Source: Ciona intestinalis
Taxonomy: Eukaryota > Chordata > Ascidiacea > Phlebobranchia > Cionidae
Direction of reading: 5' to 3'
NCBI RefSeq assembly: GCF_000224145.3
Contig: NW_004190385.1
Span: 1-64,000, forward strand
Length of the DNA stretch: 64,000 nucleotides
A model generated the notes under the pieces. The model saw only the letters and a list, made by a program, of their open reading frames with translations. It was not told the origin of the DNA and did not search any database. The position numbers and the translations under genes were made by a program. Positions 46,204 through 56,831 of the stretch are shown piece by piece (position 1 is the first letter of the stretch; the number at the start of each line of letters is the position of its first letter).

Positions 46204-49200
46204 TCATATTTTCATTCTTTCTTTTCTTTTTTCATCAAACTTTTTCACGACCCCCCAATCCCCCGACGAACATTTACTCCTCCCCATACTTGCGCACTGA
46301 ACCCTCGCTAACACTAGGAGGCGATGGAGATCGTCAGCGCTCACGTTATCGCGGTCGTCTCGCCTCCATGAAACAAAATCATTTTCAATTTCCTGAAATA
46401 TAAAATTTAAAAATAAGTTATTATTAAAAATATTTAAAACATTTTTTTTGTTTTTGAAAAGATTTTATTTTAATTTGTGTTCGATTTTGTGAAAACAAGT
46501 TGTTTAAATAAAACTTGTTTGTTTTTAAAGTTTGATATTTCTTAAAGGTTTCCAAAACATTGATTTTGTTATAAATTGTGTATTTGCTCTACAACAAATA
46601 TATTTCGTTCCAGGTCAAACACTGAGGAACATCATAAGACATTAAAAACTTTTCCTTAACATTATTTACAATAAGATAAATTATATAAACAGATTCCTAT
46701 TATGACATCACAGACCTGCATTACGTGAGATTCCATGTCATAGTCGACCATTCTTCCTCTCGTTAAATAAATACGGAACTTGTTCAAAACTTCCACCGGG
46801 GGCAGCAAAGAGGAGAAATATTCGACGAGGTTCTCGGGTACGGGGAATCCCGGTGTAAGCTTGATCTGTTTATGATGTCATAATAATAATACACAACTGG
46901 ATTGTTTAATATGTGGTGTAATAATGGGTGTTGTTATTAATGCTACCATTGTGTTCGTATGTGTCCTAATGGGTTGTCTAAATTATCGGACATACAGAAA
47001 ATCAATCACCCTCAAAGTTACATACGTGGTAACTTGTAAGCGGGTACAAGGTGTATGAAACAGAACACCCGTGTTATAACGACTGTCGTTGCCCCGCCAT
47101 GCGAGGATAAATAAGTTACATTCGTGGTAACTCGTAAGTGGACACGAGGTGTATGAAACAGAACACCCTTGTTATAACGACTGTCGTTGCCCCGCCATGC
47201 ACAACAAATCACACAAAATGATATTAAGGCAACTGGAGTAAAATGTAAACTTAATATTACGACACTCACATGTAGATCACAAGGAAGCATGGATTTGGCT
47301 TCGGATAAAACGACACAATTCACATCGTGGTAAAATGGTGTTTGGTAAAACTGGAAATCGTAATCAACCTTCTGGGTGGTGACCAAAGTGGATATCGCCT
47401 GCATGGTGAAGTGATTAAAATACGGTGGGCAGATTATTGGTATTTTCATGTATTATAAACATGAGAAAAAATGGAAAAATCTCGTGCATCCAGATACACG
47501 ATAAAAAATAAACTCTTGTGTAAACGTATGCATAAGAACATTGGAATTCATGTCAAAAATATATATTTTTATGAGGGTTTCACTTATAAGCGCTCATCTC
47601 AATATATACGGTTACATTATTTCAATTTACCCGAATATTTTTGACACCGTTTGAATCCAAACTCCCAGGTTTTAAACTCGTTTCATCAAGTAGCAAGTAA
47701 CTTCCATCGGACAATTGTAGAACACCGGGCTCCAGTTTGTTCTTCGTGTAATTCTTGTTTGGAACGAAACGTAACTTGTTCATGTTGTCGAGTGTCATCG
47801 GTAGGTAACAACACTGTGGGGGTGGGTGTAAGTTATTTATCCTCGCATAGCGGGACAACAATAATCATTAAAACATGGGTGTTCTGTATCATACACCTCG
47901 TGCCCGCTTATGAGTTACGACATATGTAACTTTGTGGGTGATTGTATTTTTGTATAGCTGTTAATTTAGCCAACCCATTAGTGACCACTTGGTTACGCAA
48001 TTGCTGGTATCCTCTAGTTCTGACGATTTTTATATTTCCGGTATTTTGCTGACTTACCTTCGTCACAAGTTGTTTGATGACATCAGCAAAAAGTTTCGGA
48101 TACGGAGAGTTTGGTGGAATGCCAGAAATATTAAGGGTAAGTTTTCCGACTGCCATGGTCCCACTGCGCGTGTATACTCTGTTGGATAACTTATTATTAA
48201 ACATACTTTGAAATAAAATACATCTCTAGCTATTTTGTTCAAGATTCGGCAATGAGAATTATTTTAATGAATCTCTCGTTCAATGTTTGGCTTTAACTTT
48301 GCAAAGTTTACCAAATTTTGAGTAAAGAATTTACCAAAAAATTTAAAAACATATGAAAATAGATCTAATAAGGTGTGAGCCAACTCTGTCCTAAATCCCA
48401 GGTCCCATGTCATCCTCACTGTAGGACCTCACTCATACCCATATAAACATAGCACACCCAGTAAACCCCACCCCTCAATTACACAACAAACCACTAACCT
48501 CGATAAAAGATGAAACAAAATACTTTGAGCAGCGAGTTCATCACCAAAAGTTACTTTCCGTAGAAAATCAAGAATTTCATCGTTGGTTGTTGATGGGGGG
48601 TCTGGAACTGTAGGGGGGTTGGGGTTGTAATGTACAAACGACAATGTTTGAGGTGCTACCATTAATATGTATGTGTTCTTGGACAAGACAATTAACGAAA
48701 ATTGTTCTAACCCAGTGGTTACTAATGGGTTGTCTAAATTGTCGTAACTCAAAAGCAGGCACGAATGAAACAGAACACGCGTCTTATAACGAGTGCCGTT
48801 GCCCGCCACCCAAACCCACCCGATGAAACATTGTTTGGCAACAATGGATTATTATGTGACAACTTTTCCATAGAAATAACATGAATCCTCGGAACCAATG
48901 ACGCTGGTGGTGATCGGCTCTTTAGCTCCTCCATGTGGCCACAATCCCCGTTAACTGAAAATTAGAAGAAAAAAATTTGTTAATCTGGTTTGGACAGTTT
49001 TAAAACAGTTTTAAAAATAAGAGGTAAAAAAATCTTTAAAGTTGTGTTGGGGAGTTAGAAAGGATAATATCAAACTTTAAAAAAGTAGAGCTGTATTGGA
49101 ACTTTTCTGCAACTTTTTCAAATTGGGAATAATTTGATTTAAATTCAGTAAGAACGCACTGAGCAGATAAACAACATTCAAGTTCTTACCTTGGTCACTG

Positions 49201-51839
49201 TTTGTATCATGGATGGCTGACAATGATGGATCCACCGAAAGTATTCCGATGAATTCATAAACTTCGTTTACCTTGTAAGGGGGTTAAAAAGTGGTGAGTA
49301 AGTATACAAGTTGCCTGAAAGTGGGGGGGGTCAAAACCTGTAAGTGCTGTTCATGTAATTAAGGGGCGATTGAAAAGGCCCAATTAGTCAACATATAAAC
49401 CAATATCTAAAATAAGTTTTACTTAAAGACTTTTACGCAGCCCTACCTGTTAACCAATCAAATCGCTCTGTTACGCTTCGGTGACAACGTATATCGCTTA
49501 ACCGAAGCATAACAGAGCGATTTGATTAGTTACAAAATAGCTGTGTACCAGTCTGAGTTTCCCAGACGCGCTAACTGTACATCATATCCTACCTTTTAAA
49601 TAAAAATTGCTACAATTGAAACAAAATACCTTAAAGTCCATTGTTTCATCATAAACTTTAACAATGGCTGCTTGTCCTTTCTCCCAAGGTAATGGATGGC
49701 TGACCTCGAGGTTTGGAGAAGTCACACAAGGTTCTGGAAGAACCAAACTTTACGAATTGATAATTTAAACAAACAAAGATATTTTACCTCGTTCCGACAA
49801 CTTGCGCCGTTTGTTCGAGTCGTCTTCTGTTTCTAAAGTGGAGGGTGTTTGTTAGAATAGGTGGATTGTGACGGCGCAATGACAACACGGGTGTTCTGTA
49901 TTAAACACTTAATGCCTGCTTATAAGTTACCACATATGTAACTCATTTCTGTTTCATACACCTCGTGGCCGCTTACGAGTCACCGCGTATGTAACTTATT
50001 TATCCTTTCATGGCGGGGCAACAACAGTCGTTTTAACACGAGGGTTCTGTTTCATACTTCCTGTGCACGCTTAGGGGTCACCACGTATGTAAAGTGGGTG
50101 GTTGTTTTTGTGTATGGCTGACAATTTAGACATAATTTGAACAACTCATTAGTGTTCACTGGGTTGGAGCAATTGCCGTTAGTGTCTTATCGTGATAATA
50201 AATTAAACAAGAAAGGTTGTAAACCTTCTGTGGCTTCCATAGGTTCGTCATCGTGACTTCTCTTGGTTGACAAGTTAGAAGTTACGACTCCTTGCACCGG
50301 GGGTGAGGGTGAGGTGAACTGGAACAAAAAGTTGGAATTCAAAAGTTCACCCTGGTTGGTTATTGGTGGTTTAAATGAATTTACTTATCTCAGTGAATAC
50401 GATAGCGAAGATCAAATTAACCAAAACAATGAAGAGAAAGAAATTAGCAGCAACATGAAAGTCGTTGAAACACAGTAGAGATAAAATTACTTGTGGAAAA
50501 GTGAGGAATAAAAGCGTGGTTGCTAAAATCATATTTCTTTTTATTGAAACAGAGAAATAATAAATATATTTTACATAGAAATCAAATAAACCTGTTTAAC
50601 CCATTCCGTTTCCCCGGGTATCGAGACACAAAATAAAACTTGTCGACACCCTGTTTCGTTTTGACGGGATTCCGTTATGACATCATAACCATCCTGTGAA
50701 TAAACAATTTACATTATTTTAGGAAACCTGTTTTTAAAGTTTGCTTTTCAATCGATTACATAGAATATAAGTTTGGTGAAAAACTTACATTAAACCAAAT
50801 CAGTGAAGGAAATCCTGGTTAAGAGGAATGAATATTTATTTAAAACTTTGTACTTGAGTAAAAGTGATTGCGCAATACAGCATGTGGAATTGAATGTAAC
50901 AATGGTGTCTGTGGTGTTAACAACAACAAAAGTACCATGGTTATTTTCGTCTAATTATGACATCACATATACAAACAATGGTCAACTCACAGGAGAATCG
51001 ATGACGTCTTTGTAACAACTCGTTCCAACAACCTGCGTTAAAACATAATGATAAAGATAGATGTGCGTTAATGTATATATATTACAAACTCAACAAAAAC
51101 TAACAAAACTTATATGAAATTCTTTACTTTTAAAAACTGAGTAACCAGGGTTGATTTCTCTCTGGGTATCGGGGTCACTGAACCCCTGGCCCCATAACGA
51201 GCCGTGCAACATCGGCCGCATAGCACGAACCTTTTCTCCTGTCGTCTTGTTGACAACTTCGTAAGTTTCTAGGAAATATTCGGGTTCGAAGGAATCCTGG
51301 ATCATGCAGCGAAACCTCACGAGGGAGGTAGAGGGCACCAAGTGAAGGGGAGTGGAGTTTAATGACGGGATCTATAAAAAAATGAAATAATTGAAATAAA
51401 AAAACAAATATATATGCTTAATAAATTATTGAAAATGCTTAATTTATGTTACAAGAGTGAGTACAAACTAAATTACCAACGAACAAAGCTTTTCATCAGA
51501 AATTTTGTTTTTGAAAAATTCCTCGACTTTTTGTTTCCATTCCTTGGAGTTTTGGCGATTTTCTAAAAATAATGAAATATTTTGAGTTAAAATAATTTTT
51601 GTACCAAAAAAGTTATGATTTTGCATAAAATTTATGTTGTTTTGGTTAATTTATAAAATGTGGGTAATTTTACAAATAATGTACAAGTTTTAATTTAATT
51701 ATGAAGCAAGCCAAATAGTAACGTCATAAAAGTTCATTCATAAAAATACGAGTCACGTGCGTAACCATACCAACCACTCACCGAAAGCTTCGGCCACAAT
51801 ATTGAGTGGATTGCTCAACCAATCTTCTATACTGGGCAT
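46204..51839 (-). CDS. MCMBP: Mini-chromosome maintenance complex-binding protein (16 exons)
   Basis: Nuclear protein that binds MCM3-7 and acts in MCM assembly, unloading and sister-chromatid cohesion. Minus-strand exons: 51839-51782, 51562-51477, 51371-51138 (or to 51231), 51032-50991, 50693-50592, 50318-50225, 49832-49788, 49733-49630, 49271-49190, 48954-48820, 48607-48499, 48178-48058, 47813-47631, 47398-47270, 46865-46716, 46392-46204. Phases agree throughout; 620 residues with the long third exon, 589 with the short (human about 642). Landmarks: [139 protein letters not shown] and [12 protein letters not shown]. The third-exon donor is uncertain: GYS/GTTTTT keeps a GC-rich, coding-like segment absent from human, GEK/GTTCGT removes it. 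Divergent from FMC1. Confidence 0.94.
47005..47205 (-). repeat. Two inverted R1 units in MCMBP intron 14
   Basis: AAGTTACATACGTGGTAACT and AAGTTACATTCGTGGTAACT open two units about 98 bases apart, each with ACACCCxTGTTATAACGACT and CCCCGCCATGC. R6-like words (TGGGTTGTCTAAATTATCGG) precede them at 46970-46992, so the R1-R6 composite order is kept in reverse. Confidence 0.85.
47822..48010 (+). repeat. R1 unit joined to R6 fragment in MCMBP intron 12
   Basis: TATTTATCCTCGCATAGCGG, CACCTCGTGCCCGCTTATGA and AACTTTGTGGGTGATTGTAT lead into TTAGCCAACCCATTAGTGAC. A reverse-oriented R6/R1 piece is at about 48660-48810 in intron 10. Confidence 0.75.
49450..49532. repeat. ~31-bp inverted repeat (foldback) in MCMBP intron 8
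   Basis: TAACCAATCAAATCGCTCTG-TTACGCTTCGGT (49451-49482) pairs with ACCGAAGCATAACAGAGCGA-TTTGATTAGTTA (49501-49532) with two mismatches across an 18-base spacer. One arm alone (GTAACAGAGCGATTTGATTG) occurs at about 30308-30328 beside USP gene 3, which supports a mobile foldback element. Confidence 0.85.
49870..50195 (+). repeat. R1 tandem units followed by R6 in MCMBP intron 6
   Basis: Three diverged R1 units (TATGTAACTCATTTC..., TATGTAACTTATTTATCC...) lead into AAAGTGGGTGGTTGTTTTTG and TGTATGGCTGACAATTTAGA, ending TGGAGCAATTGCCGTTAGTG. An R4 copy lies at 50390-50535 in intron 5. Confidence 0.8.
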
Positions 51840-52017
51840 TCTATATGATATTTAACTTTCGCGAAATATCGTATTTTCTTTGATAAATAAATAACTACGA
51901 GTTTGTTTACTAGATTTGGCGCGAAGTGTTGGATTTAGCGGGAAAAACTGCGCCACTTTGCGGCAAGGTATTTAGTCATAGAAATCCTAATGATCGCATT
52001 GAGTTTGAAGTTCTGTG
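51840..52017. promoter_or_regulatory. Bidirectional promoter region of MCMBP and FMC1
   Basis: Only 178 bases separate the two divergent start codons. No repeat is present. The centre has TTTGGCGCGAAGTGTTGGAT and TTTAGCGGGAAAAACTGCGC: TTTGGCGCGAA and GCGGGAAAA resemble E2F sites (TTTSSCGC), which fits a replication gene such as MCMBP. The E2F reading is inferred from motif likeness only. Confidence 0.55.
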
Positions 52018-52565
52018 ATGGCTTCTGTTGGAAAATTAAATCGTTTGTCGACTTTACGTGGAATATTAAAAGAATTGAAAACAACTGGAAGCAAAAATGA
52101 AGCAACGACGTTTCTTTTGAATAAATATAAATCAAATCAGGTATGACGTCATGTAATAAGTTACTTTGTTTTGTAATAATATTTGGTTTTGTATTTTTAA
52201 ACTTTATATATTCATTATAAAAATTACTTAACATTTGCCTAAAATTTATTTTGTGACTTCTGCATGTTTCAACAACTGTAGTTTTTCTGCCTTTTCCCTT
52301 TGATATTTTAATTAATTTGATCTTCGCTATCGTATTTGATAAGAAAACTAAAATTGATTACCTGCAGATAACAGATGGAAAACATTGTCGCGAGGCTGAT
52401 GCACTGAACCACGACGCATCAAGTTATTATTGTTTATTACGAAGTACACGAGAATACAAGGAATTGTGCGATAGATATCATAGTGGGGAGGGAAGTACTG
52501 AAGGGGCTGCTAAGAGGGTTGGGTTAAAGTTGCCCAACTTGTATAAAGAAGGTACTAAAGAATGA
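52018..52565 (+). CDS. FMC1: FMC1 homologue, mitochondrial ATP synthase assembly factor
   Basis: LYR-like small protein of the FMC1/C7orf55 family, known in yeast and human to act with ATPAF2 (Atp12) in F1-ATPase assembly in the mitochondrial matrix. Exons 52018-52140 and 52368-52565 (phase 0) give 106 residues (human 113). Exon 1 has STLRGILKELKTT (human TFRGLLRELRYL) and NKYKSNQ; exon 2 has ALNHDASSYYCLLRSTREYK, and KRVGLKLPNLY near the C-terminus (human GLVGLKLPH). The intron holds an inverted R4 end within 25 bases of the acceptor. AATAAA at 52602 is the likely polyadenylation signal. Confidence 0.9.
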
Positions 52566-53107
52566 TCCTTTGGGAATATTGTTTATTTAACTGATAAGAC
52601 GAATAAAAATATTTGAATAAATAACCTTTGTTATTTATCCTTGCGTGGTGGGACATTCGTAATTTTAGACAACCCATTAGTGACTATTGGGTCGGAGAGA
52701 ATACTGTTAATTGTCTTGCCCAAAGTACAGACACCCACAAGGGTGGCAACGTCGAGCCTTGAACCGGTAACCTCTGTGTTATGCAGGTGTGCTAACAATA
52801 TTAAAAACCAAATTAAAAAAAAAAAAACCCAAAAAAACCTTTTGGGGGGGGTTGTTTTGGCAGATTAATTGTATTAAAAACAATTTAAAAGACGAGCGTA
52901 GTATAAATTCCATTGTTACAAAACAATAAAATGAAAATGCAATTCGAGTCCGACAAACACGGTCATATTTCTTTGTTCCATACAGTGAGTACATTATGTG
53001 TAACCGTGTCTTAACAATGTCACCCCAGGACAAATTGTGTTGCCTAAGGTCCCCTGCCACCGCAGGATTGACTCTTATTAACTGGGAGTCTTTTTGGTTT
53101 TTATTCG
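52566..53107. other. Convergent gap between FMC1 and NKAPD1-like
   Basis: Holds the FMC1 3' flank and an R1 remnant joined to an R6 SINE (52625-52800: TTATTTATCCTTGCGTGGTG to CGTCGAGCCTTGAACCGGTA). An A-run and G-run follow at 52815-52855. No gene. Confidence 0.7.
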
Positions 53108-53753
53108 TCATCTTTTTGATTTCTTTTTAGATTTTTTCGAACGTTTCTTTTTCTTCTTCCCTTCCTCCTCACTTTCATCCGACGATCGGATAAATCTTCC
53201 CGATATTAAGTCTTCGGGGTAAAGTTCGTTGAACCCTGAGTGACCCCAGCGCTCCGTAGGTTGGGGGGGCTGTATGACATCATAAACAATATAAGATTAC
53301 TAAACCATGGTCATTAAACATCTACAAAAAATATCTAAATCTATATTTTACATAAGAAACTGCAAAACATGATTATAATCGCAATGTACAGTGTTTAACT
53401 ATGATGTACTTTATGCAGTTAGTCAGTTACTATGTCTGGGTGTACCTACATTATTCACAGGGGGGATCATAATAGATTTCAATACCTGCCCATGTTAGAC
53501 ACATACAAACATAACATACCGTTTTGCTTTCATCTTTTTTCGACCTTTTTCTTTCTTTTGACTTCTTCCTTTTTTTCTTCTTTGGCTCCCCCGGTGATCT
53601 GCTTCTTTTCCTCGGATGTTGATCCTTGTTCCTCTTCAACCACATCTCCTGCTCCTCCTGCATCCTGTTGTGAACCTCCACATGCTGAACCACGTTAATA
53701 AATGCTACTTTATTTATTCGACTTTTTTTTGGTGGATTCGACGAACCGTCCAT
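53108..53753 (-). CDS. NKAPD1-like (NKAP domain-containing 1) basic nuclear protein
   Basis: Minus-strand exons 53753-53520 and 53269-53108 (phase 0) give 131 residues, much shorter than human NKAPD1 (C11orf57, nearly 300). Shared blocks: KVAFINVVQHVEVHNRMQEE followed by QEMWLKRN (human [20 protein letters not shown]) and ERWGHSGFNELYPEDL (human DRWGHSGYKELYPEEF), then a Lys/Ser-rich tail. Molecular function is unknown; the basic tracts suggest a nuclear protein. ATG 53753 follows an acceptor-like TTTACACACAG by two bases, so an upstream ATG seven codons earlier is likely intronic or upstream of a spliced-leader site. Divergent from MMAA. Confidence 0.82.
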
Positions 53754-54520
53754 CCCTGTGTGTAAAAACATTAAATATTTTCGGCACTAAATAATGAAGA
53801 ATCCTCCGGTTTGTTACAGATTAGGCTGGTGGAAAGTGTTAGAGGTTGGTGGTTAGCACTTAACGTAGGAGGGTTCTTTACTAGCAACTTTGCTTTTATT
53901 GACTGTGGCCTCCTGGCGAGTTAATTAAATTTATTAAAAAAATAAACAAAGAAGCGGGAAATTCCCCGTTTTAGAAATATAAATTAGTTATAACACTATA
54001 GAAATCAAACACGTAATTTGATCGAAATTCCAATTTTTGATCGGTGTTCCTGTCGGAATTTTTTAATACATTTTGGTCGCGACTTTTTGACAAATAAAAT
54101 TAAAAACTAATATTTTTAGCATCTAAGTATGATTTCTATGATCGCCCGGCAACCGTTACGTCGTTAATCGGGGATTCCCCACCAAAGTTTCGATTTCTTG
54201 TTTGTTTATTTTATCTTAGATTAGTTTTTCAGGCATAATTACCAATACAGTATATATGGAAAATACATTAACGTAATTATGTCTCTAATATGTGCTAAGG
54301 GTTAGAGTGGGTGTAAGTTTATAAATGGGAGCTGTAATAATAATAATCTCATTAATATCTGGGTTATTTGTCCTGTTACGTGGTTTACGGTTGTTACGTG
54401 GTTTACGGTTGTTACTATAATAAACAAACAAAATCGTTACATCACCAGGAACATGTGAATGTGATTGCTTTAAAAGTTTTAATCTCAAATATTAACGTTT
54501 ACCAGGTTAGGCAGTTTAGA
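53754..54520. other. Shared upstream region of NKAPD1-like and MMAA
   Basis: About 770 bases between two divergent genes. It contains a small tandem of TACGTGGTTTACGGTTGT (54377-54415) and no R1-R8 repeat that I recognise. An open frame continues upstream of the MMAA ATG from 54368 but has no ATG of its own. Confidence 0.45.
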
Positions 54521-55726
54521 ATGTTAAAAGTGACGTCATTTAGATATTTGTCTGTTATTCATACTAGGTATTGTTATTCATTGTTACTTAACAATGGTTG
54601 TACCTTGCAACAAAGGAATAATTCTTCGAGTTTTAAAACCGAACAATTTTCGGAGTATTTGAAAAATAGTTTTGAAACTGGTTCCTACGAAAATAGAACC
54701 ATTGAAAAACTTTTCAACGGAATTTGTTCGAAGCAAAGATCTTCGCTTGCGGAAGCGATCACCCTCGTCGAATCAAACCATGAAGTTAAGAAGAAAATGA
54801 GCCAAGTTTTGCTGCAGTTGGTGCTGCAGAAGGTAAAGACCGATGGAAGTAATGAGAAATTAAAACGTTTGGTTCCAAGTTGTGTTTCAAGCTCACTAAG
54901 GATTGGTATAACTGGCCCCCCGGGTGCTGGGAAGTCGATGTTTATAGAGAAGTTTGGGATGTACCTCACGCGCGACGTCGGGCTGAAAGTTGCCGTGCTT
55001 GCCGTTGACCCTTCGTCGAAACGGACAGGGGGTTCGCTACTTGGGGATAAAACTAGGATGTCTATGTTGTCCGTGGAGCCGAACGCTTACGTGCGTCCTT
55101 CACCCTCTAGTGGTGAACTTGGTGGAGTAGCGAGGAACACAATGGAAGCGATCCAGCTTTGCGAGGGGGCTGGTTATGATGTCATAATCGTGGAAACTGT
55201 CGGTGTCGGGCAAAGTGAGGTTGCCGTCGGCGACATGACCGATATATTTACTCTGATAATCCCACCAGCGGGTGGCGACGAGTTGCAGGGTTTGAAACGA
55301 GGAATAATCGAAAATTGTGACATCATAATGGTGAATAAGTCAGATGGTGACCTCATAATACCTGCAAGAAAGATACAAACAGAATACACGAGCGCGCTTA
55401 AGTTTATACCAAGGAAACATAAAGTGTGGCGACCACGAGTCACCAGAATATCAGCGCTCACAAACACAGGAATAGCCGAGTCATGGAAAACGATGATGTC
55501 ATTATTTGAAGTTCTAAACTCTTCCGGAATTTTCCTTCAGCAAAGACGAGATCAAACTCGCGCGTGGATGTGGAGTCACTTGCGTAACTCACTCGAAGAA
55601 AGGTTTAAAAATAACCCGCTCGTACAAACGAACCTTCCCGATATAATGGACGGTATCGAAAAGGGGGAAATCCCACCTGGGCTGGCTTCCGATATTTTGG
55701 TCGATTTAACTTTTAATAAAGATTAG
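54521..55726 (+). CDS. MMAA: MMAA: mitochondrial G3E GTPase for methylmalonyl-CoA mutase (single exon)
   Basis: GTPase that gates adenosylcobalamin loading and protects methylmalonyl-CoA mutase in the mitochondrial matrix (MeaB/ArgK family). ATG 54521 is the first in the frame and gives 401 residues (human 418), with a basic, Ser/Tyr-rich N-terminus suited to a targeting peptide. Motifs: P-loop GITGPPGAGKS (about residues 128-138), AVDPSSKRTGGSLLGDKTRM, RPSPSSGELGGVARNT, ETVGVGQSE (G3), PPAGGDELQGLKRGI, NKSDGD (G4) and RISALT. The C-terminal dimerisation region has WMWSHLRNSLEERF. The residue after GKS is Met where human has Thr. The gene has no intron, unlike its neighbours and unlike human MMAA. 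AATAAA overlaps the last codons (TTTAATAAAGATTAG). Confidence 0.96.
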   Translation: MLKVTSFRYLSVIHTRYCYSLLLNNGCTLQQRNNSSSFKTEQFSEYLKNSFETGSYENRTIEKLFNGICSKQRSSLAEAITLVESNHEVKKKMSQVLLQLVLQKVKTDGSNEKLKRLVPSCVSSSLRIGITGPPGAGKSMFIEKFGMYLTRDVGLKVAVLAVDPSSKRTGGSLLGDKTRMSMLSVEPNAYVRPSPSSGELGGVARNTMEAIQLCEGAGYDVIIVETVGVGQSEVAVGDMTDIFTLIIPPAGGDELQGLKRGIIENCDIIMVNKSDGDLIIPARKIQTEYTSALKFIPRKHKVWRPRVTRISALTNTGIAESWKTMMSLFEVLNSSGIFLQQRRDQTRAWMWSHLRNSLEERFKNNPLVQTNLPDIMDGIEKGEIPPGLASDILVDLTFNKD

Positions 55727-56831
55727 TGTGATGTCATAAATAGGCGTCTAACCTGGGTATGCAGAGATGCATGGAACCCACCATGATACCGATGTGAATC
55801 TGGGCACACATAGTAGCATGTCCTTAATAATGCACCAACTAAAGGTAACATGGGATATCGCCTAAATAACACCCTTCGTATTCCTAAAAATAGGTGCCCG
55901 TTGCCATAAACCTCATTGTGTGCAATAATTGAGTTGTTTTTATCTTTTTAAACATATTAGAAAAATATTTATTATCCCGTGTAAGTTGTCGATGAGAAAC
56001 AAAAATTTACTTAAACTTACTTGCTACAAATATTTCAATCAAAATATTTACAATCCCAAGTTTTAACTGGTAAATGGGATTTGGGGTTTGTTTATTAAAG
56101 TTGCAAAAGTAATACAGTAAGATTGTTAGAATATCATAACTATTGGAAAGCTTATTTTATTTTATTCTTAACTTTATCTTGCAGGGGTAAGTGTTTAAGC
56201 TAATATATAGATATAAGTTTCAACGTATGTAACTTTGTGAGTGATTGTTTTTCTGTATATGGCTGATAATCTAAAGAACACATCAGTGGCCACTGGGTTG
56301 GAGCAATTGTTGTTAGTTGCCCAAGAACTCATACACCCACGATGGTAGCAGCGTGTGGCTACAAACAGGCATGCTAACCACTGAGCCAAGACTCCAGACA
56401 AGTTAAAGAAATATCTTTTGTTATTCCTAATAATAGTCGTCAAACATTGCTTTAATACCATGTTTACCGACCCACCCCATGTATGTGTTTGTATAAGCCA
56501 ATGCACAATCAGTTCAACCAAACACCTTATGTTTGCTTTAACAATCTTTATTGTTAGTTTGTGCAAATATAAACCACCCATAATTGAGTTACCATGGGAA
56601 AAATAATATTTTATTTATTCAGTTGATAGCTAGGTTAGAAAACGACTTTTTAAATGCTATTTAAAAAACACATTTAGGTGTTTTTTTGTTTTAAATGATG
56701 TAATATAATAAAGTTAATTTTAACTATATATGGCTTGACTATTTTAGAAGCCGCTAAATATATTTTTTTGGTAAATATATTTTTATGTTGAGTTAGTGTT
56801 ATTGTTCCACCCAGCCTAGCCAAGCCATGTG
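55727..56831. other. Intergenic, MMAA to TRPA-like gene
   Basis: Contains an R1 tail joined to R6 (56215-56400: CAACGTATGTAACTTTGTGA, GTATATGGCTGATAATCTAA, CCACTGAGCCAAGACTCC) and otherwise AT-rich DNA. No gene recognised. Confidence 0.55.

Noticed and set aside
47018-47449. 143-codon minus-strand frame read as one protein
   Set aside because: Only the part 47270-47398 is coding (MCMBP exon 14, ending at a GTGAGT donor); the rest is read-through into the intron and R1 repeats.
54368-54520. N-terminal extension of MMAA upstream of 54521
   Set aside because: The frame has no ATG before 54521, contains a simple tandem repeat, and an acceptor-like TTTAG lies just before the chosen ATG.
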